Virus record (IMG/VR): IMGVR_UViG_3300034980_000520
Location: 1 to 64,000 of that record
Reading direction: 5' to 3' (one strand)
DNA: 64,000 nt
Source: a virus
In this document: positions 25,137 through 34,675 of the stretch, piece after piece
Layout of the letters: each line of letters begins with the position of its first letter
How positions within the stretch are numbered: the stretch's first letter is position 1
Program-made: the position numbers and the translations under genes
The notes under the pieces: generated by a model
Database searches by the model: none
What the model saw: only the letters and a program-made list of their open reading frames with translations
What the model was told of the DNA's origin: nothing

Positions 25137-26010
25137 TAATTTTGATTTTGCAATGCTGCCGGACGTTGCCCACACTGGCTCAGCCACTCTCCAAGAAATT
25201 GGAATGCTTGCTTCTACTTTGGAGAATATTGATTATTCCCTTACATCATGGGTTAAGGAAGATCTGGCACTAACTGCGCGCACCAATGAGGGTAGGATCA
25301 CTGTTCCCGTGCTATGGCAGGCACCAGAACGAGCATACCAAGTGAAAAACTCTAAAGAACTTCGAGATCAGCAGGGTTCGCTAAAATTACCCCTTATAAG
25401 TATTGAGCGCACCGGACTCGTTAAGAATCCGGAACATAAGGGAGCTTATCAGGCTCAGACATATTCCAACGACAGAGACGGTAGAACAGGAAGAATTGTG
25501 ATCGCACGCCGAATCGTTCAAGACAAAACACGTAATTTTGCGGCTGCCGAGGCAATGAGACAGCTTCCAAAAGCTACCAGTTTTCAAAAATATTACCCAC
25601 GTGTTAACAAAAAGATCGTGATCCAAACACTCTCCATTCCCATCCCAATATATGTGGATGTGAATTATAAGATCATGATCAAATCAGAATACCAACAACA
25701 AATGAATGATCTTGTAGCGCCCTTTATTGGAAGAACAGGACAAATTAACTCTTTTGTAATGAGACGCAACGGGCACTTATACGAAGCGTTTATAGATCAA
25801 AACTTTACACACACTAATAATGTCGCTGCTTTGAACGAAGATATTCGCATGTTTGCGACAGAAATCAGCATCCGCGTACTTGGCTATCTTATCGGCGAAG
25901 GCAACAACGACGATCGTAAAATTGTTAAGATCGAAGAAAACGCAGTAGAGGTGACATTTCCTAGGGAGTCTATACCGATGCCCGGCGATCCCGGCTTCAT
26001 CGAAGATTAG
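25126..26010 (+). CDS. Neck/tail-completion structural protein
   Basis: 294 residues from ATG 25126, giving a short overlap rather than the longer one of an upstream frame start. Begins MLPDNFDFAMLPDVAHTGSA. Contains ITVPVLWQAPERAYQVKNSKELRD, then LPLISIERTGLVKNPEHKGAY, RIVIARRIVQDKTRNF, IPIPIYVDVNYKIMIKSEY, and a C-terminal FATEISIRVLGYLIGEG. It looks like a mixed alpha/beta tail-terminator-like protein, the T4 counterpart by position being gp3/gp15. Assignment is by context only. Confidence 0.62.
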   Translation: MLPDNFDFAMLPDVAHTGSATLQEIGMLASTLENIDYSLTSWVKEDLALTARTNEGRITVPVLWQAPERAYQVKNSKELRDQQGSLKLPLISIERTGLVKNPEHKGAYQAQTYSNDRDGRTGRIVIARRIVQDKTRNFAAAEAMRQLPKATSFQKYYPRVNKKIVIQTLSIPIPIYVDVNYKIMIKSEYQQQMNDLVAPFIGRTGQINSFVMRRNGHLYEAFIDQNFTHTNNVAALNEDIRMFATEISIRVLGYLIGEGNNDDRKIVKIEENAVEVTFPRESIPMPGDPGFIED

Positions 26011-26049
26011 TTCCTGAAGTGCACTCATTTTCTTTAATACGTTGAAGAC

Positions 26050-26074
26050 TTTTGAAAATGCGTTAACTATTTAT
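26050..26074 (+). promoter_or_regulatory. Candidate bipartite late promoter TTTTGAA-N9-ACTATTTAT
   Basis: TTTTGAA (26050-26056), nine bases, ACTATTTAT (26066-26074). It lies in the 118-base gap before the tail sheath gene, 63 bases from box to ATG 26129, the longest leader of the set. Confidence 0.62.
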
Positions 26075-26128
26075 TGATGATTAACCTATGATTTTTCGAA
26101 ATTATAACACTAAGAGGATATAGTAAAG

Positions 26129-29100
26129 ATGTCAGTTAAAAACTTTAAGTTCGTATCTCCCGGAGTATTCATCAATGAGATTGATAACTCGTTTATTCCG
26201 CAATCGCCAGATGCAATTGGACCCGTCGTAATCGGCCGCTCTAGAAAGGGCAAGGCAATGGAGCCTGTAAAAATCGAGTCCTACTCTGATTTTGTAAACG
26301 CTTTCGGAGATACCGTACCCGGCTTCGGCGGCGGCGATATTTACCGCGCCGGAAACCTTCAATCCCCAATGTACGGCACATATGCCGCAAAAGCGTTCCT
26401 GAACTCAAATGTAGCGCCTCTTACCTACATTCGACTTCTCGGACAACAGACATCTGTAGGTTCGGCCGCCGGCGGTGATGCTGCCGCAGGCTGGAAGGCT
26501 TCTGGCTCTGCCCCCACCGTGCAAGCTGGAGGTGTTGGAAACAACACAAACGCCGGCGCCTTTGGAATGTTCCTCTTCACGAATACCGGCGAAACAGTCG
26601 CAACAGGCTCCATTGACTTTACATCTATGGGTAATGTTGCCGCAACCACTGCATCAATATTCACAATCGTAAGCACCGATGGGACAAGTAAAACTTACGT
26701 AGCAAAATCAGGCTCTACCGCCGGCGCTCTCGATAACGGGAACGTATCGTTTAACTTTATTGAAAACGCAGCCGCCGGCGCCTCCAGATACTACGCAATG
26801 ACACAGTTGTCATCAGCAATTAACTCAGCTAATGGTCACAATGCAGGATCAGCCGGCTCAAAGATTAAACTTAACGCAACCGCAACGGGATCGGCACCAG
26901 TGCTGTCCCTCATACAAGCTGTGGGAGGTACCGACGGAAACGTTGAAATCACGGGCAACGCCGCCGCAAAATCGAGCGGTATTGTTTCCGGCGGTTTTGG
27001 CGGCGGCTCAGGAGAGCCTGCCATCGGAACTGGTTCACTAGCAGCAGTCTGGTATCTCCAAAACGGTGTGGTTCAACTTAGTGGAACCCTTTGGGGCGGT
27101 AGTAGTACCACTGTCACTGCTTCTAATGCAGCATTCATCACGTCAGATTCCTCCGGAAACTATAAGATGCTTATTTCAGGCTCCGCCCAAGGTTCGCAAA
27201 CGTTTACCTTCAACTTTAACGATAACAGCGAAAACTTCATTCGCAACCAGTTTAACACGAACCCGCAGCTAAAGAGTGGAAACGAAAAGACGTTTTATCC
27301 CGCTGCCACACAAGTTGATTACTGGCTCGGTGAGACATACGAACAACACGTCAGAAACGATGGGCTTGCTGCCTCTACGTCTAGTGTCGGTATCATTGTT
27401 GCGCTAGGTTCCGGCTCAGCCGGCTCCACCCAAAACTGGGGTAATATGAAGAAGCAGGCTTCACGCGAAGCTGTTGCTGGATGGTTCATCGCACAGGATA
27501 CCGGCGTAGCTACCTCCTATAACCCAGCTAATCAACAAAAGCTTTTCCGACTTGTTGGAAGCGGACACGGTGAGTGGTTGCACAAGAATCTCAAGGTTTC
27601 GATCGAAAGAGTGCGCCAATCCAATACGAACACGAACCCTTACGGTAGTTTCTCGGTGGTACTTAGAAATATTCTAGACACAGATACCGCCGTCGAGGTA
27701 GTTGAAAGATTCGATAATCTTAACTTGGACCCCACATCCCCCGATTTCATCGCCCGCAAGATTGGCGACAGATACTCTCAATGGGATACTACCAACCGTC
27801 GCTTGCGCTACTACGGAGAATATGCCAACAAGTCTAGATTCATTCGTGTAGAGATGAACCCTGACGTCGAAGCAGGAGCAACTGATCCTTCACTGCTTCC
27901 CTTCGGCTACTATGGACCCCCTGCACCTCGCGATATTATCGATGTCACTGGAAGGACAGAGCAATCGGCCGAAAAGCTTAAAGACAGATATATCGCGTAT
28001 AGTGGCTCATACGCCGGCGGCTTCGGTGTCAGCAATGATTATCAGTTGCTTAGCGGATTGGCGGATCCTGACGAAGTAACCGGCTCGTTCAAGTTCCCGA
28101 CAGATCTTCTCCGCTCTTCTAGCACAGATGGTGGTTTAACTCAACCTACCAATGCATACTTCGGCTGGCGCACAACACGCACGGCAACGTCCAACACACC
28201 GGACGCCAGCGTGGCAGATCCACATCGCCTCCTGTTCCCAGATTTCCCGGATGATCCTACCACCGGTGGGAGCGCGACTGCAGCAGGCCGCGGCGTTACC
28301 CCTTACACCTACATCTTCAGTCTTGATAATGTTAAGAAGGACGGGGATGATATCTACATCTATGTGTCGGGTTCACGCACAAACGACATTTCAGTCACTG
28401 CTGGCGGAACCTATAAGACGCTTCTTGATGCCAACTACAACCGATTCACTGCACCGTTCTGGGGTGGTTTCGATGGCTGGGATATCACGAAGCCCGATCC
28501 CGTGGCTAACTCGCTTATGAGTTCTACGTCTACCGAAGACAATGATTATGTATATCACACAATTCGTCGCACACTGGAAACAGTATCGGATGTTGGGCTT
28601 CTGGACTTCAACTTGCTGTCAATGCCCGGTTTGACTACCGATGCGCTGACGCAATACATGATGGAAGTTTGCCAAGATCGCGCTGATGCCATGGCACTTC
28701 TGGACTTGAGCAGCGTATATACTCCTCCGCACGAAGAGTACTTAGCAAAGACGGCTAGAGCCAACAAGAATGTTGTCACAACCGCTAATGCACTCAAGGA
28801 TAGAAGGCTCGATAGCTCCTATGGCGCCACATTCTACCCATGGGTTCAGACTAGAGACGCGAACACCGGACAACTTGTCTGGATTCCGCCATCCGTCGCC
28901 ATGATGGGTGTTCTGGGCTCTTCTGAGTCTAAGTCTGCCGTCTGGTTCGCTCCCGCCGGCTTCAACCGCGGAGGACTTACTGAAGGCGCCGCTGGAATTC
29001 CAATTACAAATGTTTCCGAGAGGCTTTCTTCTCGCGAGCGTGACACTCTCTATGATGCCCGAATTAACCCCATTGCCTCGTTCCCCTCAAGTGGAATCGT

Positions 29101-29461
29101 GGTATTTGGACAGAAGACTCTCCAAGAGCGTCCATCGGCACTCGACAGAATTAACGTCCGTCGACTTGTCATCTACTTGAAGAAGCAAATCTCCGTCCTT
29201 TCGACGCAGATTCTCTTCGAGCAAAATGTGCAAGCCACATGGGACAGATTTAAGGGACTTATTGAGCCATTCTTGGCAAACGTCAAGGTTCGGTTCGGTA
29301 TTACCGACTATCGCTTGATTTTGGATGAGAGCACAACAACCCCCGACTTGATTGATCAGAACATTCTTTATGCGAAGATTATGGTCAAGCCAGCAAGAGC
29401 AATTGAGTTCATCGCAATTGACTTTGTTATTGCATCGACTGGTGCATCTTTCGATGACTAA
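26129..29461 (+). CDS. Tail sheath protein (T4 gp18-like), oversized
   Basis: 1110 residues. Contractile sheath subunit that drives the tube through the host envelope. The N-terminus (FVSPGVFINEIDNSFIP, then GPVVIGRSRKGKAMEPVKIESYSDFV) and the C-terminus (ALDRINVRRLVIYLKKQIS, LFEQNVQATWDRFKGLIEPFL, ITDYRLILDE, KPARAIEFIAIDFVI) are classic sheath. Between about residues 110 and 420 it carries large Gly/Ala/Ser/Thr-rich beta regions that resemble fibre modules. T4 gp18 has 659 residues, so about 450 extra residues probably form domains on the outer sheath surface. It is followed directly by the tube gene, as usual. Confidence 0.93.
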   Translation: MSVKNFKFVSPGVFINEIDNSFIPQSPDAIGPVVIGRSRKGKAMEPVKIESYSDFVNAFGDTVPGFGGGDIYRAGNLQSPMYGTYAAKAFLNSNVAPLTYIRLLGQQTSVGSAAGGDAAAGWKASGSAPTVQAGGVGNNTNAGAFGMFLFTNTGETVATGSIDFTSMGNVAATTASIFTIVSTDGTSKTYVAKSGSTAGALDNGNVSFNFIENAAAGASRYYAMTQLSSAINSANGHNAGSAGSKIKLNATATGSAPVLSLIQAVGGTDGNVEITGNAAAKSSGIVSGGFGGGSGEPAIGTGSLAAVWYLQNGVVQLSGTLWGGSSTTVTASNAAFITSDSSGNYKMLISGSAQGSQTFTFNFNDNSENFIRNQFNTNPQLKSGNEKTFYPAATQVDYWLGETYEQHVRNDGLAASTSSVGIIVALGSGSAGSTQNWGNMKKQASREAVAGWFIAQDTGVATSYNPANQQKLFRLVGSGHGEWLHKNLKVSIERVRQSNTNTNPYGSFSVVLRNILDTDTAVEVVERFDNLNLDPTSPDFIARKIGDRYSQWDTTNRRLRYYGEYANKSRFIRVEMNPDVEAGATDPSLLPFGYYGPPAPRDIIDVTGRTEQSAEKLKDRYIAYSGSYAGGFGVSNDYQLLSGLADPDEVTGSFKFPTDLLRSSSTDGGLTQPTNAYFGWRTTRTATSNTPDASVADPHRLLFPDFPDDPTTGGSATAAGRGVTPYTYIFSLDNVKKDGDDIYIYVSGSRTNDISVTAGGTYKTLLDANYNRFTAPFWGGFDGWDITKPDPVANSLMSSTSTEDNDYVYHTIRRTLETVSDVGLLDFNLLSMPGLTTDALTQYMMEVCQDRADAMALLDLSSVYTPPHEEYLAKTARANKNVVTTANALKDRRLDSSYGATFYPWVQTRDANTGQLVWIPPSVAMMGVLGSSESKSAVWFAPAGFNRGGLTEGAAGIPITNVSERLSSRERDTLYDARINPIASFPSSGIVVFGQKTLQERPSALDRINVRRLVIYLKKQISVLSTQILFEQNVQATWDRFKGLIEPFLANVKVRFGITDYRLILDESTTTPDLIDQNILYAKIMVKPARAIEFIAIDFVIASTGASFDD

Positions 29462-29505
29462 AATTAAAATTACAAACTAGTTAAATTCAAGGGAGAAAAC
29501 TAAAA

Positions 29506-30099
29506 ATGCCATTCTGGTCACAATCATTCAAGGACGATGTAAATCTCAAAGATCCTAAGAGACAATTTAGATTTACAGTATCTATTACGGGTATCAACTC
29601 GCAAAATGGAGGGCCGCTCCTCTGGTATGCAAAGAGTGTAGACAAACCTACCTTTACCCTCAGTCACACTGAGCACAAGTACCTAAACCATACATATAAT
29701 TATCCCGGCAATGTAACTTGGAATGAAATTAGCATGAAGATGGTAGATCCCGGCGGCGATCCCGACGTGACAGCCACGCTAGCAGCAATTGCGCAAGCAT
29801 CTGGCTATTCGATCCCCTCCACTCCCGATGATTTAACGAGTGTCTCCAAAGCGAAAGCAACAGCGGCTATTGGACAGATTACTATCACTCAAATTGATGC
29901 TGACGGTGTTCCCGTCGAGCAGTGGACACTCTGGAATGCGATGGTGGCTGAGATCAATTTTGGTGGCACCCTTGAGTACGGAAAAGAAGAATTAGTAGAA
30001 TTGTCCTTAAAAGTTAAGTACGATTGGGCTAGAATAGAGACACCGAGCAGCACTTCTTCAGCGATTGCGCTTGGTGGAAACAGTTTCTTCAACATATAA
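29506..30099 (+). CDS. Tail tube protein (T4 gp19-like)
   Basis: 197 residues behind AAGGGAG. Starts MPFWSQSFKDDVNLKDPKRQFRF. Beta-rich body with LLWYAKSVDKPTFTLSHTEHKYL, TYNYPGNVTWNEISMKMVDP and ELSLKVKYDWARIE near the end. The KDPKR(Q/K)-x-RF start, the 'K-x-(V/C)-x-(K/L)P' step and the short length match gp19-type tubes, which stack as hexamers inside the sheath. T4 gp19 is 163 residues. Confidence 0.9.
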   Translation: MPFWSQSFKDDVNLKDPKRQFRFTVSITGINSQNGGPLLWYAKSVDKPTFTLSHTEHKYLNHTYNYPGNVTWNEISMKMVDPGGDPDVTATLAAIAQASGYSIPSTPDDLTSVSKAKATAAIGQITITQIDADGVPVEQWTLWNAMVAEINFGGTLEYGKEELVELSLKVKYDWARIETPSSTSSAIALGGNSFFNI

Positions 30100-30116
30100 A
30101 AAAATAGAGGTGTATA

Positions 30117-30974
30117 TTGTCTAGAAATAGAGACAGGACGGGCGGTGCTAACTCAGGCGCGCCCCAAGGCGAAGCCCCTGTCAATCAAATGATGAATAAC
30201 AACGAGAATCAACAATCATTCTCCTTTGTTGTTCCTACTGAGTTTGTGGAATTGCCGTCAGAGGGTAAATATTACCCTTCTGGTCATCCACTCCACAATC
30301 AACCAAACATTGAAATTAAGCAGATGACAGCCAAAGAGGAAGATATCCTTACCTCACAGTCGCTGCTCAAGCAAGGTGTTGCGCTCGATCGAGTACTACA
30401 GAGTATTGTTACTGACAATCGTATCAACGTAAATTCTCTCTTGGTTGGCGATAGGAATGCTCTTTTGGTGGCATGCCGCGTTTCCGGTTACGGGAGTGAT
30501 TACGAGACGCAGGTTACTTGTCCAAGTTGTCAGACGAAACAACAATATGTTTTCGATCTTAATTCGCTTGAAACACATCAAGGTGGAAATTTTGAAAATG
30601 TGACGCCAAACGATGATGGGACATTTACAACGCCACTCCCCAGATCTAAGCTTACTGCTACATTTAGACTTCTTACGGGAAATGATGAGAAAAACCTAGA
30701 AAAACTTCGAACCAAAAACAACAACAAGCGCGACAGACTGATTACAGGACAATTGCGGAGTATGCTGGTGGCTATTGAAGATAACGACACCGCCGAAGCT
30801 CTTAATTATGTGGTTGAGAATATGCCATCCTTAGATTCCGCCCACTTGCGTAAGTGTTATAAAGAAGTCACCCCAGATCTTGAGATGAAGCAATATTTTG
30901 AATGTACAGGTTGTGATCATGCACAGCACATGGAGGTTCCGTTAACAGCGGACTTTTTTTGGCCTAACCGCTGA
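30117..30974 (+). CDS. Baseplate hub assembly protein (T4 gp26-like)
   Basis: 285 residues from a TTG start at 30117, supported by AGAGGT seven bases upstream; no ATG sits at a better place. After a polar N-terminus come FVELPSEGKYYPSGHP, IEIKQMTAKEEDILTSQSLLKQG, DRNALLVACRVSGYGSDYE and CPSCQTKQQYVFDLNSLE. This order matches the T4 baseplate gp26 family (P-S-x-G-x-Y, then MT-x-EE-D-L, then the YG-x-x-Y-CPxC zinc step). A second CxxC (CTGCDH) lies near the C-terminus, completing a probable zinc site. Confidence 0.85.
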   Translation: MSRNRDRTGGANSGAPQGEAPVNQMMNNNENQQSFSFVVPTEFVELPSEGKYYPSGHPLHNQPNIEIKQMTAKEEDILTSQSLLKQGVALDRVLQSIVTDNRINVNSLLVGDRNALLVACRVSGYGSDYETQVTCPSCQTKQQYVFDLNSLETHQGGNFENVTPNDDGTFTTPLPRSKLTATFRLLTGNDEKNLEKLRTKNNNKRDRLITGQLRSMLVAIEDNDTAEALNYVVENMPSLDSAHLRKCYKEVTPDLEMKQYFECTGCDHAQHMEVPLTADFFWPNR

Positions 30975-30978
30975 ATAC

Positions 30979-31206
30979 ATGGAGAGTGTATATGAGGTGT
31001 TTTTCTTCCTGAAATATTCAGGAGGATGGTCGTTCTCGGAAGCATATAATTTGCCGGTAGGACTAAGGAAATGGTTCGCCGAACGCTTAATAAAGCAACT
31101 GGAAATGGAGTCCGAAGCCCGCGAGTCATCAAGAAGTTCCAAAAAACAGTCTTCGCACACTCTATCCTCACAGAATCAACCTCGCGGCATAGGCCCGAAC
31201 AGATAA
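30979..31206 (+). CDS. Small baseplate/tail assembly protein
   Basis: 75 residues, five bases after the gp26-like gene. The first 45 residues (YEVFFFLKYSGGWSFSEAYNLP, then VGLRKWFAERLIKQLE) follow a pattern seen in small T4-like hub-assembly proteins adjoining gp26: aromatic start, SF-x-EA-x-N-x-P, then LR-x-WF. The rest is polar Ser/Lys/Gln. It sits directly before the tape-measure gene, where tail assembly chaperones usually lie. A terminator hairpin follows its stop. Confidence 0.6.
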   Translation: MESVYEVFFFLKYSGGWSFSEAYNLPVGLRKWFAERLIKQLEMESEARESSRSSKKQSSHTLSSQNQPRGIGPNR

Positions 31207-31211
31207 AGTTC

Positions 31212-31235
31212 AAAAGCCCAACTTTTTGGGCTTTT
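31212..31235 (+). terminator. Rho-independent terminator between baseplate and tape-measure genes
   Basis: Nine-base stem AAAAGCCCA (31212-31220) with TGGGCTTTT (31227-31235) and a six-base loop. The 3' arm supplies the U-run. The next late box begins at the very next base, so transcription stops and restarts here. Confidence 0.85.
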
Positions 31236-31244
31236 ACTATTTAT
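31236..31244 (+). promoter_or_regulatory. Candidate late promoter box ACTATTTAT
   Basis: ACTATTTAT directly after the terminator and 27 bases before the GTG start at 31263, the same distance as for the box before 15698. Confidence 0.57.
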
Positions 31245-31262
31245 TATAATAAGGTTTTTTAA

Positions 31263-33584
31263 GTGGCAACATTAGACGACATTAAATCAGTATTAGAGGG
31301 CATTAGATCCGATTTGGGATCAGGCACCGGCTCAACATCTGGTGGCACCCCGCTTAGCGCCGCCGATTTAGCCGATCACGCCCAAGCCTTGCGAGACAAC
31401 ACTGCAGCAACAGAGGAGTTGGGCAGAGAAACAGAGCGCTCCACCACCCGCATGCGGGACATGGATGAGACGACTCGAGAAGCCGATGGCACCTTGCAAA
31501 AGCTCGCCCGCAACATAAAGCACGTTGGCAGTTCGATGCTTTCAATGCAGGGCTCCCTCAACATGATGGTGGATGGCTTGATCAAAATTGGAAAGGGCCT
31601 CGTACAAGTAGCTAAAAAATCCCTCGATGCCACCAACAAACTAAACGAACTAACAACAGGTATGAGGGCACAAACGGGCGCCAGTGACGCTCTCGTTAAT
31701 TCCATTGGCAAAGTATATGACAGGACTCTCATGATGGGAGTGTCCTTAGAAGAAGCTGCGTCAGCAACCAACACATTAATGCATGGTATGTCCGATTTCA
31801 CGAAGATAACGGAGGATCAACAAGAAGCCCTTGTTAGAGATTCCGCTACCCTTCAAGAAATTGGTGTGAGTTTCGAGGCATTTTCGAGCATCGTGGAGAC
31901 TGGAACTAAGCTTTTAGGAATGGGAGCCTCCGAATCTGCAGACATGGTGTATAAGCTTCGCGGCGCTTCAAGAGATATGGGCATACCCCTCGACACCATG
32001 ATGCAGAAACTGCCCCAGTTGACAGATAAATTGGCAGATATGGGCGATCAAACGTTTCAGACTGCCATTGACATGATGAAGCTCAATAAGGAAACGGGAG
32101 CATCGCTGGATGCCATTTCTCAGCTTGATAGTCAAATGTATTCATTCGAGGGTGCCACCAAATTTGCTGCCGGCATGAACCAGGCGCTCCAGGGTACCTT
32201 CTTTAATCCCCACGAACTGATGCAAGCATATGACGAAGGCGCTCCTGCCGTCGCCAAGTTGATAGCGACAACCTTTAACGACGCCGGCAAAGATATAGGT
32301 TCAATGGGTCGTCGAGAATTGAAATTCTTCGCAGATCGCGCTGGCATTGGTGTAGCAGATTTCAAGAAGCTTCTTGGAAATGAAATGGGAACCCTCGATT
32401 CGGAAATGGGCAAGACTGCAACAGATCGCGCCGCGGCAGAAGCTGATGCCAGCTATGGGATGAAAAGCCAGGTGGATCAGATGAAAAACTTCAAGAAGGC
32501 TTTTGAAGAATTGCCCGTCGCAGCAGTTGAAGAGAAAGTGCGCCAGATACAAAATCACCTTGGCCCTGCGGCACTTGATACCGCTAAAATGGCTCGCGAT
32601 TTCGAAATCGTGGGAGCGGAAGCGAATGCGATCGAAGGAGCCTTAGCGGCAACCGCGGCAAATGCCGCGACAGTCGCCAAAGAAGGAGCCTCCGGCGAGA
32701 TCATCGGCGGTATAGGGCTCTTCATCGCAGGAATGGCGAGATCTATCCCGTCGCTTATCGTAAAAATCCCAGCATTCTTCATGAGCGTCATGGGAGGTAT
32801 CAGCAGTATGATCTCTGCTGTATATTACGCGATCTGGGCGGGGATGGTTGATTTCTTCGCACTGAGCACCGGTGCGATGGCGGGGGCGATCGCGGCAGTT
32901 GCAACCTTTGTTTACGGCACTTATAATGCAATTACAGATGTGCATGGTGCAATTTTTGAAGTAATTGCCGCCGGCGGTGATTGGGTAGATCAGATGATTG
33001 CAGCCCCAATAGCTATTATGCACGGCTTCGGCAGGGCATTAGACTTCATTCTGAGCGGCTTCGGATTATTTGAAGAAGGCTTCCTCTCGTGGATCAGTCG
33101 CATGTTTAATCCCGGCGGCAAAAGTTTCTTAGAGGCTTATCTGGAGATTGATTGGGGTCATATGAGCGAGGGGATGGACGAATCATTGATCGCAATTGCA
33201 AAAAATCTGGAAGAGTTCGGCTATGAATTTGCGGATCTGTTCGCCCGCCCGATCTCCTGGATTAAAGATCAATGGGGTTCTATGGTTGGTTGGTTCGCGA
33301 CGACGTTCGCGACACTCGGTCCAGAGATAGAGTCAGTTATGAATGATATGATCGCGGAGATGCCGGCACCAATACGTTACGCGATCAATAATGCCGGCAA
33401 GCTGGGAGACTTAGCATCCGGCGCAGCTACGGCAGCATCAGAAAGTTACGATGGGCTGATAGAGGCTCTCACCGGAAAGGATGCCGAACAAAATATAACG
33501 GTTGTTCAGGAATTGGATGGTGAACCAATGAAGAAGACGATACTTAAGGTAGTGGGCGGCGTAGTACAGCCGCTAACACAATAG
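31263..33584 (+). CDS. Tail tape-measure-like protein
   Basis: 773 residues from GTG 31263 (AAGG upstream). The N-terminal 120 residues are helical coiled coil (ALRDNTAATEELGRETERST). A long helical region follows (about 120-450), then hydrophobic segments (IIGGIGLFIAGMAR; MSVMGGISSMISAVYYAIWAG; AMAGAIAAVATFVYG) and a helical C-terminus. Long helical proteins with central hydrophobic stretches, encoded after the tube and before baseplate genes, are tape measures that set tail length and enter the host membrane. No peptidase or lytic domain is seen. Confidence 0.8.
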   Translation: MATLDDIKSVLEGIRSDLGSGTGSTSGGTPLSAADLADHAQALRDNTAATEELGRETERSTTRMRDMDETTREADGTLQKLARNIKHVGSSMLSMQGSLNMMVDGLIKIGKGLVQVAKKSLDATNKLNELTTGMRAQTGASDALVNSIGKVYDRTLMMGVSLEEAASATNTLMHGMSDFTKITEDQQEALVRDSATLQEIGVSFEAFSSIVETGTKLLGMGASESADMVYKLRGASRDMGIPLDTMMQKLPQLTDKLADMGDQTFQTAIDMMKLNKETGASLDAISQLDSQMYSFEGATKFAAGMNQALQGTFFNPHELMQAYDEGAPAVAKLIATTFNDAGKDIGSMGRRELKFFADRAGIGVADFKKLLGNEMGTLDSEMGKTATDRAAAEADASYGMKSQVDQMKNFKKAFEELPVAAVEEKVRQIQNHLGPAALDTAKMARDFEIVGAEANAIEGALAATAANAATVAKEGASGEIIGGIGLFIAGMARSIPSLIVKIPAFFMSVMGGISSMISAVYYAIWAGMVDFFALSTGAMAGAIAAVATFVYGTYNAITDVHGAIFEVIAAGGDWVDQMIAAPIAIMHGFGRALDFILSGFGLFEEGFLSWISRMFNPGGKSFLEAYLEIDWGHMSEGMDESLIAIAKNLEEFGYEFADLFARPISWIKDQWGSMVGWFATTFATLGPEIESVMNDMIAEMPAPIRYAINNAGKLGDLASGAATAASESYDGLIEALTGKDAEQNITVVQELDGEPMKKTILKVVGGVVQPLTQ

Positions 33585-33594
33585 GAGATAGGAA

Positions 33595-34665
33595 ATGGCA
33601 GGTAATAGCGACGACACTAACTTTTTTTGGCAATCTAAGTACGGTACTGAAACGTGGGTGGGGACAGAAAACCTTGTAGACGTCACAGATTCGTATGCAA
33701 ACAATCTCAAATACAGAATAGGCTTCTATCATGTTCCATCTGGAAAGATGGTATATTTTAAGGCATTCATAACCAATTACAAAGAAGATTTCGTAAGCGA
33801 CTGGAAAGAAGAACCCATCTTCGGTAGAACCGACGGCATCTATACTTATAGCTCCACCAAGCGTAAAATTAGTCTTTCTTTTGATGTTCCTGCTGCATCC
33901 GAAAGCGAAGCATACGAAAACATGGGAAGAATCCAACGATTAATCCAGTTTCAGTATCCCTCTTATGATGAAACAGGGCAATCGATCGGTGCCGGTGGAG
34001 AGCACCACAAAGAGCGTGTAATTGGACAATCTCCGCTAGTGAGAATTAGTGTTATGAACCTGCTACAACGCCCCCCGGTGGGCAAAAAAATGAAAAATGG
34101 CAGCGACGAGAGAACAAAGAAATCTAGAAGAGATTTGCTGAATGGTTATACTCGAGAGGATCAGACAGCAGCTGCCGGCATCCTAGCAGCAATCAACAGC
34201 CTCTCCTTAGATACGGACGTCGGCAAGCATGCAATATTCGAAAAAGCACCCGGGACAGTGCTCCCTCAGTTTTTTAGCGTTAGCCTGGACTTCTTTGTGA
34301 TTCACGAAGATACGCTCGGCTTTGATCAGCAAGGCAACTCGTTGCTTCCAAATTATCCATGGGACGTGTGGCTCAAGGAGCCTTCCGATGCTGAAGTGCA
34401 AGCAACCGAACAAAGCACCGCAGCCCGTACCGAAATGCTGCTCAATAACCAAGCTGCCGAAGACATCGCTAAAGCGCGCTACAGCGGGCTCGGTGCCAAA
34501 GGCAGAGCCAAGAGGGATATGAGAAAGTATGGGCGTATTGCTAAGCGCGCTGAAAAGCGGGGTCCAAATTCACGTGCAGCAGGAAGAATTCAAGAAGGCT
34601 CCTTCGATCGCGAGTTGTTCGAGGAAGCGGCTGATGCAGCACAAGACAACGATTGGGACTGGTAG
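33595..34665 (+). CDS. Baseplate/tube-initiator-type structural protein
   Basis: 356 residues, AGGAGATAGG upstream. The N-terminal 40 residues are polar and aromatic. The core has FGRTDGIYTYSSTKRKISLSFDVPAAS, then EAYENMGRIQRLIQFQYPSYDE, SPLVRISVMNLLQ and a later LPQFFSVSLDFFVIHEDTLGFD. The (G-R-T-D-x-I-x-x-Y-x2-T-x-R) and (Q-x-x-YP-x-Y) steps resemble T4-like baseplate proteins at the tube-baseplate joint. The C-terminal 80 residues are an Ala/Arg/Lys helical tail. Exact T4 counterpart (gp48 or gp54) not resolved. Confidence 0.68.
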   Translation: MAGNSDDTNFFWQSKYGTETWVGTENLVDVTDSYANNLKYRIGFYHVPSGKMVYFKAFITNYKEDFVSDWKEEPIFGRTDGIYTYSSTKRKISLSFDVPAASESEAYENMGRIQRLIQFQYPSYDETGQSIGAGGEHHKERVIGQSPLVRISVMNLLQRPPVGKKMKNGSDERTKKSRRDLLNGYTREDQTAAAGILAAINSLSLDTDVGKHAIFEKAPGTVLPQFFSVSLDFFVIHEDTLGFDQQGNSLLPNYPWDVWLKEPSDAEVQATEQSTAARTEMLLNNQAAEDIAKARYSGLGAKGRAKRDMRKYGRIAKRAEKRGPNSRAAGRIQEGSFDRELFEEAADAAQDNDWDW

Positions 34666-34675
34666 GGACATATAA

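Noticed and set aside
30979-31262. Possible -1 frameshift extension of the small gene before the tape measure, as in lambda-type tail chaperones
   Set aside because: An open -1 frame runs to the tape-measure start, but the only A-run (31141-31147) is not in the X-XXY-YYZ phase for -1 slippage. The extension would also read through a clear terminator and a promoter box.
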